From positions 2,399,501 to 2,463,500 of the forward strand of contig JACKIH010000003.1 of assembly GCA_020638575.1 (NCBI GenBank): a DNA stretch of 64,000 nucleotides, in the 5' to 3' direction. This DNA is from Rhodospirillaceae bacterium (GTDB lineage Bacteria > Pseudomonadota > Alphaproteobacteria > DSM-16000 > Inquilinaceae). The first letter of the stretch is position 1; each line of letters begins with the position of its first letter. Of this stretch, positions 27,024 to 35,134 are shown piece after piece. The translations under genes were made by a program, and so were the position numbers. Under the pieces are notes generated by a model. The model saw nothing but the letters and a program-made list of their open reading frames with translations. It had not been told where the DNA came from and made no database searches.

Positions 27024-27632
27024 ATGGCGTGGCGGTTCTACCTTTCGCTCAAGGGCTCCGGTGCGTCGCCGACGGCGCGCCGCGAGCCCTTGTTGCGTCT
27101 GTTCGACCGGGTGGACCTGGCCTGCGTCGCGCTCGATCTGGCGGATACGCCGCCCGGAGAGCGTCAGCACCTGATCGAAGCCCTCGCACCCACCGTGCAG
27201 GATCGTGGCTGCGCCCTGGTCCTGGCCGGCGCCCCGGCCGACCGCTTGGCCGCCCTGATCGCCGCCACGGGGGCCGACGGCCTGTGCATCGCCATCCCGG
27301 CTTCGGCCGATCGCTCCCCGATTCCGGCGGCCCGCCGCCATGTCGGCCGCGACTCCATGGTGCTGGGTGCCGCCGGGCTCAGCCGCCACGCCGCGATGCT
27401 GGCGGCCGAAGACGGTGCCGATGCGGTGGTGCTGGGCAGCCCCGGCGCACTCGACGAAACCCTGGAGCTGGTGGGCTGGTGGGCAGACGTGATGGCCGTA
27501 CCGTGCGTCGCCACCGGCCTCAACGACGGTGCGGCGGTGCGGGACGCCATCGCGGCCGGCGCCGACTTTATCGATCTGGGGGATGTGGAGTGGTGGACGG
27601 CCGCCGCCGTCAACGATCTAGCGTCCCCTTAA
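27024..27632 (+). CDS. Thiamine-phosphate-synthase-like protein
   Basis: A 202-residue TIM-barrel-type protein resembling ThiE/TenI. Visible beta-alpha units include CALVLAGAPADRLAALIAAT, GADGLCIAIP and RHVGRDSMVLGAAGLSRHAA. The end GADFIDLGDVEWW is in the place of the phosphate-binding strand. Several strict ThiE motifs (for example the H-x-x-x-x-D region and the GISVH-like strand) are weak or absent, so catalysis is uncertain; it may be a regulatory or diverged member often found next to the aldolase gene in alphaproteobacteria. It starts 58 nt after the aldolase gene. Confidence 0.65.
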   Translation: MAWRFYLSLKGSGASPTARREPLLRLFDRVDLACVALDLADTPPGERQHLIEALAPTVQDRGCALVLAGAPADRLAALIAATGADGLCIAIPASADRSPIPAARRHVGRDSMVLGAAGLSRHAAMLAAEDGADAVVLGSPGALDETLELVGWWADVMAVPCVATGLNDGAAVRDAIAAGADFIDLGDVEWWTAAAVNDLASP

Positions 27633-27660
27633 TATCGCCCCCGGGCAGGTTGCCACCGGT

Positions 27661-27686
27661 CCCGGACGGTGTTTCCACCATCCGGG
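27661..27686 (+). terminator. Hairpin downstream of the glycolytic group
   Basis: Stem 27661-27671 with 27676-27686 (10 of 11 pairs, loop tttc), 28 bp after the ThiE-like stop. No T-run follows, so it may be a weak or factor-assisted terminator. Confidence 0.5.
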
Positions 27687-28010
27687 CCGGCCCGCCCGAC
27701 GCCGAGGAGGGGAGGAGGCAAACGCCGGGCGAAACCTTAATTGTGAACGCTCCGAAGGTGCCCAGCTCTTAGCGGACACATGGGGCAGGTCGCGCTCGGT
27801 TGCAATACACTTAATCCGGGTTGATCACGATATTGCACAGCCATATTGAGTTTCGCGCGGCGTGATGGCGCCAACCGCTTGAGTTTCCTCGGCTGTCTCA
27901 TCGCGTGATTTCGCCCCGGACCTCGCACAGGGCTGCTATTCAAAGCCCCTGGTGATCTAACGCCTGAGTCGCACAATCGGCACCAGACCTTGCGCATTTT
28001 GGAGACCGAG
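27687..28010. other. 324-bp spacer, somewhat AT-richer, no gene identified
   Basis: No open frame here has convincing coding character. The stretch 27780-27960 has lower GC than its surroundings and a short open frame on the minus strand (ending at 27737) without a ribosome site. The Nudix promoter should lie toward the right end, but no clear -35/-10 pair can be named. Confidence 0.4.
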
Positions 28011-28460
28011 ATGTCCCGCACCTATCCCCAACGGCCGTGGGTGGGGGTCGGCGTGGTGGTCGCGCGCGGCACTGCGGACGTGCTGCTGATCTTGCGCGCC
28101 AACCCGCCGAACCTGGGCCAGTGGACCCTGCCCGGCGGCGTCCAGGACCTGGGCGAGACGGTGTTCCAAACGGCGGTGCGCGAAGTCCGGGAGGAAACCG
28201 GCCTCACCGTGGTACCGCGCGGCATCATCACTGTGGTGGACAGCATCCACCATGACGATGCCGGCCACGTGGAATACCACTACACGCTGGTGGAGGTGCT
28301 GGCGGCGTGGCTGGAGGGCGAGCCGGCCGCCCTGGACGATGCCGCGGCGGTGCGCTGGGCCGGCTGGGACGAGGCGTTGGCGCTGGTGGAGTGGGAGGAG
28401 ACCCGGCGGGTGCTCCGGCTCAGCCGCGCCATGGTCGACGCCTGGAGTGCTGCCGGTTAG
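28011..28460 (+). CDS. Nudix hydrolase (ADP-ribose pyrophosphatase-like)
   Basis: A 149-residue Nudix protein. The box is complete: G-G-V-Q-D-L-G-E, seven residues, then REVREETGL, with all metal-binding glutamates. The preceding LILRANPPNLGQWTLPGG and following DSIHHDDAGHVEYHYTLVEV are typical of the ADP-ribose or small-molecule group. I chose ATG 28011, which has ggag 7 nt upstream, over an in-frame TTG at 27990. It stands alone, convergent with a small lipoprotein gene. Confidence 0.9.
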   Translation: MSRTYPQRPWVGVGVVVARGTADVLLILRANPPNLGQWTLPGGVQDLGETVFQTAVREVREETGLTVVPRGIITVVDSIHHDDAGHVEYHYTLVEVLAAWLEGEPAALDDAAAVRWAGWDEALALVEWEETRRVLRLSRAMVDAWSAAG

Positions 28461-28636
28461 GGAACACGCCGCATCTCATCCCGGACGGGCTACGCCAGCC
28501 CATAGAAGGATCCTACCGGCGGGGGTGCGGCCGGGCGGGTGCCAGCGCGCACCGAACCCATGCCGAAGCGCGCCACAGCGGGGCCGTGGCGCGGAACCGA
28601 TCACGCATGAAAACGTGGGGGTAGCCGGCGGGACCC

Positions 28637-28852
28637 TTAGTTCTCGGCCGGCGCCGGGGCGACGCAGGGACCCAGCGAGCGCGGCGGCAGGCCGCCGGGG
28701 CAGGGATAGCGCGGCTCCGAATACGACACGAACACCCCGGTCGGATTGTCGGGATACCAGTCTTCGCCGCAGCCCACGGCAGTCGCCGCCACCGCGGCCA
28801 GAATGCCAACCCGGAGAAGCGCCCGGTACGGCGAAAGTGATACCCGCTTCAT
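28637..28852 (-). CDS. Small lipoprotein
   Basis: A 71-residue predicted lipoprotein: basic N-terminus (MKRVSLSPYRALLR), hydrophobic stretch, lipobox TAVGC with Cys at 28, then a short Pro/Gly-rich tail with two further Cys. A gggg/aag site precedes ATG 28852. No family recognised. It is divergent from mmcB with 195 bp between. Confidence 0.65.
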   Translation of the reverse strand: MKRVSLSPYRALLRVGILAAVAATAVGCGEDWYPDNPTGVFVSYSEPRYPCPGGLPPRSLGPCVAPAPAEN

Positions 28853-29047
28853 GATCTTGCCCCGTCGCGTTCGCATCGGATGTGAGCCGGAGGATACAGG
28901 ATGTGATCGTCCTTAGACCAGCGGGATTTACAGATCTCCCGGCAATCATCCGGCGGCGAGATCAGGCGATGACGCAAGGGGAAGCGGCTTTTTCGGCCGC
29001 GCGATTGCCCCTGGCCGCCGCCTGCCGGCCGCGGTAAGGTCCGTTTT

Positions 29048-29554
29048 ATGGAAACAAATGACGAACAGGAGCGCCTCTCCGGCCCCCTGACCGGCACGGC
29101 CGCACCGAGCGTCGCACCCACCGTCGCCCCCACCGGGGCAGCGGCCATCCTGCGCGGCGTGCGCCGCCACTTGCTGGCGCGCGGCACTGCCAGCCTGTCG
29201 GAGGTGGTGCTCGGCAACGGCCGGCGGGCCGACATCCTGGCCATCGATGGGGCGGGCCGCCTGCTGATCGTGGAAATCAAGTCGAGCCGGGCGGACTTCC
29301 TGTCAGACCGCAAATGGCACGAGTACCGGCCCTATTGCGACGCCCTGAGCTTCGCCGTCGCCGCCGACTTTCCCCAGGACCTGCTGCCCGAGGATGTCGG
29401 CGTGCTGGTGGCCGATGCCTACGAAGCGCTGGAGGTGCGCCCGCCGCCGCCGCACCCGCTGGCCCCGGCCCGGCGCAAGGCGCTGCTGCTGCGCTTCGCG
29501 GCCCTGGCGGCCGAACGCCTGCAGCGGCTGGAGGATCCCGAAGCGCCTATCTAG
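29048..29554 (+). CDS. mmcB: MmcB-family DNA repair protein
   Basis: A 168-residue PD-(D/E)XK nuclease-like protein of the MmcB family, linked in Caulobacter to mitomycin C resistance and DNA repair. The core is ADILAIDGAGRLLIVEIKSS followed by RADFLSDRKWHEYRPYCDA, giving the D...E-x-K pattern. A low-complexity N-terminal 35 residues (TGTAAPSVAPTVAPTGAAA) precede it. The stop is followed at once by a 12-bp tandem repeat. An alternative start within the first 35 codons is possible. Confidence 0.85.
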   Translation: METNDEQERLSGPLTGTAAPSVAPTVAPTGAAAILRGVRRHLLARGTASLSEVVLGNGRRADILAIDGAGRLLIVEIKSSRADFLSDRKWHEYRPYCDALSFAVAADFPQDLLPEDVGVLVADAYEALEVRPPPPHPLAPARRKALLLRFAALAAERLQRLEDPEAPI

Positions 29555-29560
29555 CAAGCT

Positions 29561-29618
29561 GCCCCCGCCCGCACCCCCGCCCGCACCCCTGCCCGCACCC
29601 CCGCCCGCACCCCCGCCC
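29561..29618. repeat. 12-bp tandem repeat, C-rich
   Basis: Four full units of GCACCCCCGCCC (one with a c-to-t change) after a partial unit, 7 bp downstream of the mmcB stop. The complementary strand has closely spaced G-runs and could form a G-quadruplex. Copy number is probably variable. Confidence 0.9.
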
Positions 29619-29730
29619 AGCGCCTTGCCGCGCCTCAAGTCTTCTTAAAGATTCAGGGCTCCTTAACACTCACCGTGGTTTGGTTAAGCATACCGTTGCC
29701 GGCCTCGCTAACTCGTTCCCGTGGTGTCCC

Positions 29731-31032
29731 GTGCTGCCATCGAGCCCGTCCGATCCGTCCGCCAAGGGGTCCTTGCTCAATTCCGAGGAGCAGCGGCTGG
29801 TCGACTATGCCGAGCGCATCCGCCAGTCGGAGGACCCGCGGGTGGTCATCCAGATCCACCTGTCGCGCCTGCAAAACCAGAACCGCCGCGACCACCACAT
29901 CCGCGTGGCGCGCAGCGTGGCCGAGGACATGGCCAAACAGTTCGAAGGTGAACTGTTCCAGCTCGTCAACCAGGACATGGTGCTGACCGCCCGTGACGTC
30001 TCGCCCGAAGTGGTCGACGACATGGTGCTGCGGCTGCGCTACCTGTTCAGCGAAGACCCGGTGACGCGGTTCAACGACGACCAGACCGGCGGCGGCTTCT
30101 GCACCTGGTACATCCTGCCGCGCGACCGCCGCCGTTTCGTGGACAGCGTCTACCGCAACTTCGAGGTGGCCGAAGCCCACCGGCGCGACCGCGAAAAGCG
30201 CCGCCAGGCGTTCCAGGGGGCCGACGCGATCGACGACCGGGCGCCGCTCACCCCGGCGACGCTGGCCCGCGTGGCCGATGCGCTGCGCATCGCCGACGTG
30301 TCGCCGCTGATGCGCAACCAGATGATCTGCGCCGTCACCCGGCGCGACCCGCCGCAGCCGGTGATGGAGGAGCTGTTCGTCTCCATCGCGGAGCTGGAGC
30401 GCGCGGTGGTACCGGACATCTCGCTGCAGGCCAATCCGTGGCTCTTCCAGTACCTCACCACGGTACTCGACCAGCGCGTGCTGGCCGAGGTCAGCAAGAA
30501 CATGCACAGCGAGCGGGCCTACTGCCTCAACCTCAACATCTCCACCGTGCTGTCGAAGGAGTTCCAGCGCTTCGATGCCGCCCTGGCCCTGGGTGCCCGC
30601 GGCCGTATCGTGGTGGAGCTGCAGAAGGTGGACGTGTTCCACGACATGGGCGCCTTCGCCTTCGCCCGCGATTTCCTGCACGAGCGCGGCTACAAGATCT
30701 GCTTGGACGGCCTCACCCATCTCACCCTGCCGATGATCGACCGGGCGCGGCTGGGCTTCGATTTCACCAAGATGTACTGGTCGGCCGACCTGGTGAGCGG
30801 CGTACGCTCCGACATGGTGTCTGACCTGCGCCAGCGGGTGGAGCAGACCGGCCAGAGCCGCATGATCGTCTGCCGCTGCGACACCGAAGATGCCATGCGC
30901 CTGGGCTGGGATTTGGGGGTCAGCCTGTTCCAGGGCCGCTTCATCGACCAGGTACTAGCCGAAGCCAAGCGCATCGGCCCGGCCGCGCGCAGCCCGATCG
31001 TCAAGTCCGGCGCCATCGGCAGCGGCCGGTAG
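29731..31032 (+). CDS. Degenerate EAL-domain protein
   Basis: A 433-residue cytoplasmic protein starting at GTG 29731. The N-terminal half (1-230) is helical and unrecognised, with LNSEEQRLVDYAERIRQ and SRLQNQNRRDHHIRVARSVA. The C-terminal half (about 235-415) follows the EAL phosphodiesterase fold: YCLNLNISTVLSKEFQRFDA, RGRIVVELQKVDVFHDMG, GYKICLDGLTHLTLPMIDRA, and a final LGVSLFQGRFIDQV, which matches the usual Q-G-x-x-x end. The E-A-L motif, the D-D-F-G loop and most metal ligands are lacking (LDGLTH stands where DDFG should be), so it should not cleave c-di-GMP; a binding or scaffold role is inferred. It stands alone, convergent with the MOSC gene. Confidence 0.75.
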   Translation: MLPSSPSDPSAKGSLLNSEEQRLVDYAERIRQSEDPRVVIQIHLSRLQNQNRRDHHIRVARSVAEDMAKQFEGELFQLVNQDMVLTARDVSPEVVDDMVLRLRYLFSEDPVTRFNDDQTGGGFCTWYILPRDRRRFVDSVYRNFEVAEAHRRDREKRRQAFQGADAIDDRAPLTPATLARVADALRIADVSPLMRNQMICAVTRRDPPQPVMEELFVSIAELERAVVPDISLQANPWLFQYLTTVLDQRVLAEVSKNMHSERAYCLNLNISTVLSKEFQRFDAALALGARGRIVVELQKVDVFHDMGAFAFARDFLHERGYKICLDGLTHLTLPMIDRARLGFDFTKMYWSADLVSGVRSDMVSDLRQRVEQTGQSRMIVCRCDTEDAMRLGWDLGVSLFQGRFIDQVLAEAKRIGPAARSPIVKSGAIGSGR

Positions 31033-31045
31033 GCCGCCGCCGCGC

Positions 31046-31810
31046 CTAATCGTCGAGGCCCACCAGCTCGTCGCCGACGGCGATGGTGCCCGGCTCCATC
31101 ACCGTGGTGTAGATGCCGCACTTGGTGTGGCCGAAGCCCGACAGCAGCACCTTCAGCATGTTGATGTCGCGCTGGGCCGTCGCCGGGTTGACCATGGTGG
31201 CGGCACAGCGCCCGATGGGCTCCGCCACGTGCAGCTTGACGCCGCCGACGGTGAAGGTGCGGCCCACCCACTCCTGTTCCGCCCAGGCCGCAGCCCCTTC
31301 GATCAGCAAGTTGCCGCGAAAGCGCACCGGGTCGACCGGCTGGCGCGTCACCCGCTCGATGTCACGCACCGTCGCCAGGTTGATGATGGAGACGTACGGG
31401 TCCGGCACATCGGTGAAGGCCACGCCCGGCGCTTCCACCAGGCGCGGCATGCCCAGGCTCTCCTCCTTCAGATAGGCGGCGAGGAACTGGTTGATCAGGT
31501 CCTTGCCGAGCGGCGTGGAGATCTGGCCGCGCGCCACCGGCTTGCCGTCGCGGGTGATCACCACGGTGCCGGTATCGGCGTCGTACGCGGTGCCCAGGGT
31601 GGCCAGCCGCTGGTGGGCCATCAGCGTCAGGAAATGCCGCTTGGACTTCCAGGTGGGGTTGACCGGATCGACTTCGGACGCCCCGTGGGCGATGGCGAAG
31701 CGGCGGTCTTCGGGCAAGCCGGCGCCGGGGGCGAGGTCCACGCGCTCCAGCGCCTGACGTGACATCCCCTTGATCGGGTAGCGGTGGATATGCGCGACGG
31801 TAATGGGCAT
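31046..31810 (-). CDS. MOSC-domain protein (YcbX/mARC-like)
   Basis: A 254-residue protein with an N-terminal MOSC beta-barrel domain (HIHRYPIKGMSRQALERVDL, then LPEDRRFAIAH) and a C-terminal MOSC domain. The latter holds the conserved Cys in HTKCGIYTTVMEPG and the RCAATMVNPATAQRD segment. This family binds sulfurated molybdenum cofactor and reduces N-hydroxylated compounds with electrons from a partner. A molybdenum hydroxylase gene lies about 1 kb upstream on the same strand, so a cofactor link is possible but unproven. It lacks a C-terminal ferredoxin domain. Confidence 0.88.
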   Translation of the reverse strand: MPITVAHIHRYPIKGMSRQALERVDLAPGAGLPEDRRFAIAHGASEVDPVNPTWKSKRHFLTLMAHQRLATLGTAYDADTGTVVITRDGKPVARGQISTPLGKDLINQFLAAYLKEESLGMPRLVEAPGVAFTDVPDPYVSIINLATVRDIERVTRQPVDPVRFRGNLLIEGAAAWAEQEWVGRTFTVGGVKLHVAEPIGRCAATMVNPATAQRDINMLKVLLSGFGHTKCGIYTTVMEPGTIAVGDELVGLDD

Positions 31811-31874
31811 AGGGCCTTAAGCCATCGGCGGGCGGCGCTGTCAATGGACTGCGGGTGGCCGTTGCTCCGGCCCG

Positions 31875-32657
31875 CTACCACACCGCGCCATAGGCGACGA
31901 AGGGTGGGTTGCCGAAGCCCGGCTTGCCGTAGGTGAGCGGCGCCCCCTCGTCGGTTTCCACCCGGCCGCCGGCCGCCGTCAGCACCGCGTGCCCGGCTGC
32001 GGTGTCCCATTCGCAGGTGGGCCCGAAGCGGGGGTAGACATCGGCCACCCCCTTGGCCACCAGGCAGAACTTCAGCGAGCTGCCGATGGAGGTTTCGGCC
32101 GCCACGCGGAAGCGCTTCAGGAAGGCGGCGCGCCGTTCCGGGTTGCCGTGGCTGCGGCTGGCCACCACCGTCACGCCCTCCTCCGGCGGCGTGCGTACCG
32201 TGATCGCCCGGCGTCCCTCGCCGGCGTCGAACCACGCGCCCAGCCCTTCGCCGCCGAGATAGCGTTCGCCGAGCGCCGGGGCGTAGACCACGCCCAGCAC
32301 CGGCCGCCCTTCGGTCACCAGGGCGATGTTGACGGTGAAGGTGCCGCGATGGGCGATGAACTCCTTGGTGCCGTCCAACGGGTCGACCAGCCAGAACGGT
32401 CCGCTGGCGATTTGCGGCGCCCGCCCGGCGGCCATCGCTTCTTCCGCCACCACGGGCAGGCCCGGGGTCAGCTCGACCAAACCCGCCTCGATCACCGCTT
32501 CGGCGGCGTGGTCGGCAGCGGTCACCGGGCTGCCGTCGGACTTGACCAGGACATCGGCGGTAGGGCCGCCGTCGTTGTAGAACGGCAGGATGACCCCGCC
32601 GGCGGCCAGGGCCAGGCGGTCCACGGCCTCCAGCAGATGGGCGGGATCGTAGCTCAT
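31875..32657 (-). CDS. cysQ: 3'(2'),5'-bisphosphate nucleotidase
   Basis: A 260-residue Li+-sensitive phosphatase of the inositol monophosphatase superfamily that clears 3'-phosphoadenosine 5'-phosphate from sulfate assimilation. Metal-binding motifs: VVAEEAMA, FWLVDPLDGTKEFIAHRGTF and the C-terminal GPTCEWDTAAGHAVLTAAGG. The ATG at 32657 overlaps the stop of the molybdenum hydroxylase gene by 4 nt (ATGA), so it is translated as the second gene of that pair, a curious partnering. Confidence 0.93.
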   Translation of the reverse strand: MSYDPAHLLEAVDRLALAAGGVILPFYNDGGPTADVLVKSDGSPVTAADHAAEAVIEAGLVELTPGLPVVAEEAMAAGRAPQIASGPFWLVDPLDGTKEFIAHRGTFTVNIALVTEGRPVLGVVYAPALGERYLGGEGLGAWFDAGEGRRAITVRTPPEEGVTVVASRSHGNPERRAAFLKRFRVAAETSIGSSLKFCLVAKGVADVYPRFGPTCEWDTAAGHAVLTAAGGRVETDEGAPLTYGKPGFGNPPFVAYGAVW

Positions 32658-34969
32658 GGCGCGGCCACCGCCGGGCGTGCCGCCTGGATCAGCGTCCACA
32701 CCGCAGCGGGGGTTGCCGGCATGTCGATATGCTCGATCCCCAAGGGCGCCAGCGCGTCGACCACCGCGTTGATGATGGCCGGCGGCGCGCCGATGGCCCC
32801 GGCCTCGCCCGCCCCCTTCACGCCCAAGGGGTTGGTGGTGCAGGGGATCTCGTTGTAGCGGAAAGTCAGGAAGGGCAGCACGTCGGCGCGCGGCAGGGCG
32901 TAGTCCATGAGCGAGCCGGTGAGGAGCTGGCCCTCGCCGTCGAACACCGTGTGTTCCAGCAGCGCCTGGCCAACACCCTGGGCCACGCCGCCGTGGACCT
33001 GGCCGGCCAGCATCAGCGGGTTCAGCACTTTGCCGAAATCGTCGACCACGGTGTAGCGCACGATCTCCACGCCGCCGGTCTCCGGGTCCACCTCGACCTC
33101 CACCACATGGACGCCGTTGGGGAAGGTGGCGGCGGGCGGCTTGAAGCTGCCGCCTTCCTCCATGGCCATCTCGGTGGGGCTGCGCTGGGCGATGTCTTCG
33201 AGCGTCATCGAGCGGTCGGTGCCGACGATGGCAAAGCGCCCGTCCTGGTAGTGGATGTCGGCCACCGCGGCTTCCATGTAGTCCGCCGCCAGGACCTTCG
33301 CGCGGTTCTGCACGGCCAGTGCCGCGATATTGACCGAGGCCCCGCCCACGGGGATGGAGCGCGAGCCGCCGGTGCCCGACCCGCGGGCGATCAGCGTGGT
33401 ATCGCCCTGCACCACGGTGACGCGGTCCGGTGCCACGCCGAGCTGCTCGGCGACGAGCTGCTTGTACGCGGTCTCGTGGCCCTGGCCGTTGGTCTGGGTG
33501 CCGATGAGCACGGTGATGTCGCCCGAGCGTGCCACCCGCACGGTGGCCCATTCCGGCCCGCCGCCGCCGCAGGCTTCCACATAGGCGGCAAGGCCGATGC
33601 CGGCGAGCTTGCCGCGGGCGGCGGCCGCCGCGCGCCGGGCGGCGAACCCGTCCCAGTCGGCCAGCGCCACCGCGTCGTCCATGTTCCGCTGAAAATCGCC
33701 GCTGTCGTACACCAGGCCGGTGGCGGTGGTGTAGGGCATGGCGTCCGCCGGGATGAAGTTGCGCCGGCGGATTTCCATCGGCGACAGCCCCAGTTCGCGT
33801 GCCGTCTTGTCCACCAGGCGCTCCAGCAGGTAGGCGGCTTCCGGCCGCCCGGCGCCGCGATAGGCATCGACCGGCGTGGTGTGGGTATAGGTGCCGATGA
33901 CGTTCACGTAGACCTGGTCGAACCGGTAGAGCCCGGCCAGCATGCGGTTGCCGGCCATGGTGGCGACGAAGGGCGCGAAGTTGGACAGATAGGCGCCCAT
34001 GGCCGCGTAGGTTTTCACCCGCAAGGCCAGGAACCGCGCCTCGCCATCCAGCGCCAGCTCGGCCTCCACCACATTGTCGCGGCCGTGATCGTCGCTGAGG
34101 AAGGCTTCGGTGCGCTCCGAGGTCCACTTCACCGGCCGGCCCAGCCGCATGGCGGCAAAGCAGGTGGCGACGTATTCGGGATACATGAACAGCTTCATGC
34201 CGAAGCCGCCGCCCACGTCGGCGGTGCGCACCACCACCTTGTCCTTGGGCACGTTGAAGATATCGCCGGCCAGCGAATCGCGGATGGAGTGCACGCCCTG
34301 GCTCGACACATGCACGCTGAGCACGCCCGTGGCCGGATCGAAGTCGGCGGCACAGGCGCGTTCTTCCATGGGGTTGGGAACGATGCGGTTGTTCACCAGG
34401 CTGATGGAGACGGTACGGGCGGCTGTGGCGAACACCGCATCGGTGGCGGCGCGGTCGCCCAGCTCCCAATCGAAGGCGACGTTGTTGGGGGCGTCCTCCC
34501 ACACCTGGGGCCGTCCGGGCTCCGTCGTCTCGCGCGTGCCGGTGGCGGCGTCGAGCGTCGCGTAGTCGACCTCCACCAGCTCTGCGGCATCGCGCGCCAG
34601 ATCGGGCGAGGTCGCCACCACGGCGGCCACCGGGTCGCCCACATGGCGCACGCGGGCAGTCGCCAGGGTCGGGCGGACGGGCGAGAAGAAGGGGCTGCCG
34701 TTGCGGTTCTCCACCGGTGTCTTGCAGCCCACCGTGCCGATGCCGGCGGCTTCCAGGTCGGCCCCGGTGATGACGTCCAGCACGCCGTCCGCCTGCCGCG
34801 CCGCCGACACGTCGAGACCGGTGATCTCGGCATGGGCGAACGGCGAGCGCACCAGCACCAGATAGGCTTGGCCCTCGGCCTGCACGTCGTCGGTATAGCG
34901 GCCGCGCCCGGTCAGCAGGCGCGGGTCCTCGCTGCGGCGCATGGCCTGGCCGAATCCGAATTGTGCCAT
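32654..34969 (-). CDS. Xanthine dehydrogenase-family molybdopterin-binding subunit (CoxL form II type)
   Basis: A 771-residue large subunit of a molybdenum hydroxylase. The N-terminus RSEDPRLLTGRGRYTDDV is typical of CoxL-like proteins. The active-site loop reads AYRGAGRPEAAYLLERL, the form II signature, and not the AYRCSFR of true CO dehydrogenase. Other landmarks are ETAYKQLVAEQLGV, GSGTGGSRSIPVGG and the C-terminal GVKGAGEAGAIGAPPAIINA with the catalytic Glu. No medium (FAD) or small (2Fe-2S) subunit lies beside it, which is unusual. Start ATG 34969. Substrate is unknown. Confidence 0.92.
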   Translation of the reverse strand: MAQFGFGQAMRRSEDPRLLTGRGRYTDDVQAEGQAYLVLVRSPFAHAEITGLDVSAARQADGVLDVITGADLEAAGIGTVGCKTPVENRNGSPFFSPVRPTLATARVRHVGDPVAAVVATSPDLARDAAELVEVDYATLDAATGTRETTEPGRPQVWEDAPNNVAFDWELGDRAATDAVFATAARTVSISLVNNRIVPNPMEERACAADFDPATGVLSVHVSSQGVHSIRDSLAGDIFNVPKDKVVVRTADVGGGFGMKLFMYPEYVATCFAAMRLGRPVKWTSERTEAFLSDDHGRDNVVEAELALDGEARFLALRVKTYAAMGAYLSNFAPFVATMAGNRMLAGLYRFDQVYVNVIGTYTHTTPVDAYRGAGRPEAAYLLERLVDKTARELGLSPMEIRRRNFIPADAMPYTTATGLVYDSGDFQRNMDDAVALADWDGFAARRAAAAARGKLAGIGLAAYVEACGGGGPEWATVRVARSGDITVLIGTQTNGQGHETAYKQLVAEQLGVAPDRVTVVQGDTTLIARGSGTGGSRSIPVGGASVNIAALAVQNRAKVLAADYMEAAVADIHYQDGRFAIVGTDRSMTLEDIAQRSPTEMAMEEGGSFKPPAATFPNGVHVVEVEVDPETGGVEIVRYTVVDDFGKVLNPLMLAGQVHGGVAQGVGQALLEHTVFDGEGQLLTGSLMDYALPRADVLPFLTFRYNEIPCTTNPLGVKGAGEAGAIGAPPAIINAVVDALAPLGIEHIDMPATPAAVWTLIQAARPAVAAP

Positions 34970-35134
34970 GGGGTCCTCAAGAAAAGGCGGGTGGATACTA
35001 AACTTGTCCGGCGGCCCGGCGGGGTCAATGCGCACAGGCCAACCCGGCCGCGCCGGCGCCATCGGCGCCCGGCTGCCCGTCAAATCCAGGTTGCGTGGAC
35101 GCCGGGTTTGCGCAGCAGCAGCCGCGGGGCCGGC

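Noticed and set aside
27737..28021. A 94-codon minus-strand frame in the AT-richer spacer before the Nudix gene
   Set aside because: It overlaps the Nudix start, has no ribosome site and no recognisable protein features.
29561..29618. A CRISPR array
   Set aside because: The repeats are 12 bp, contiguous and without spacers.
32654..34969. Aerobic CO dehydrogenase large subunit (CoxL form I)
   Set aside because: The active-site loop is AYRGAGR, not AYRCSFR, and the partner subunits are missing.
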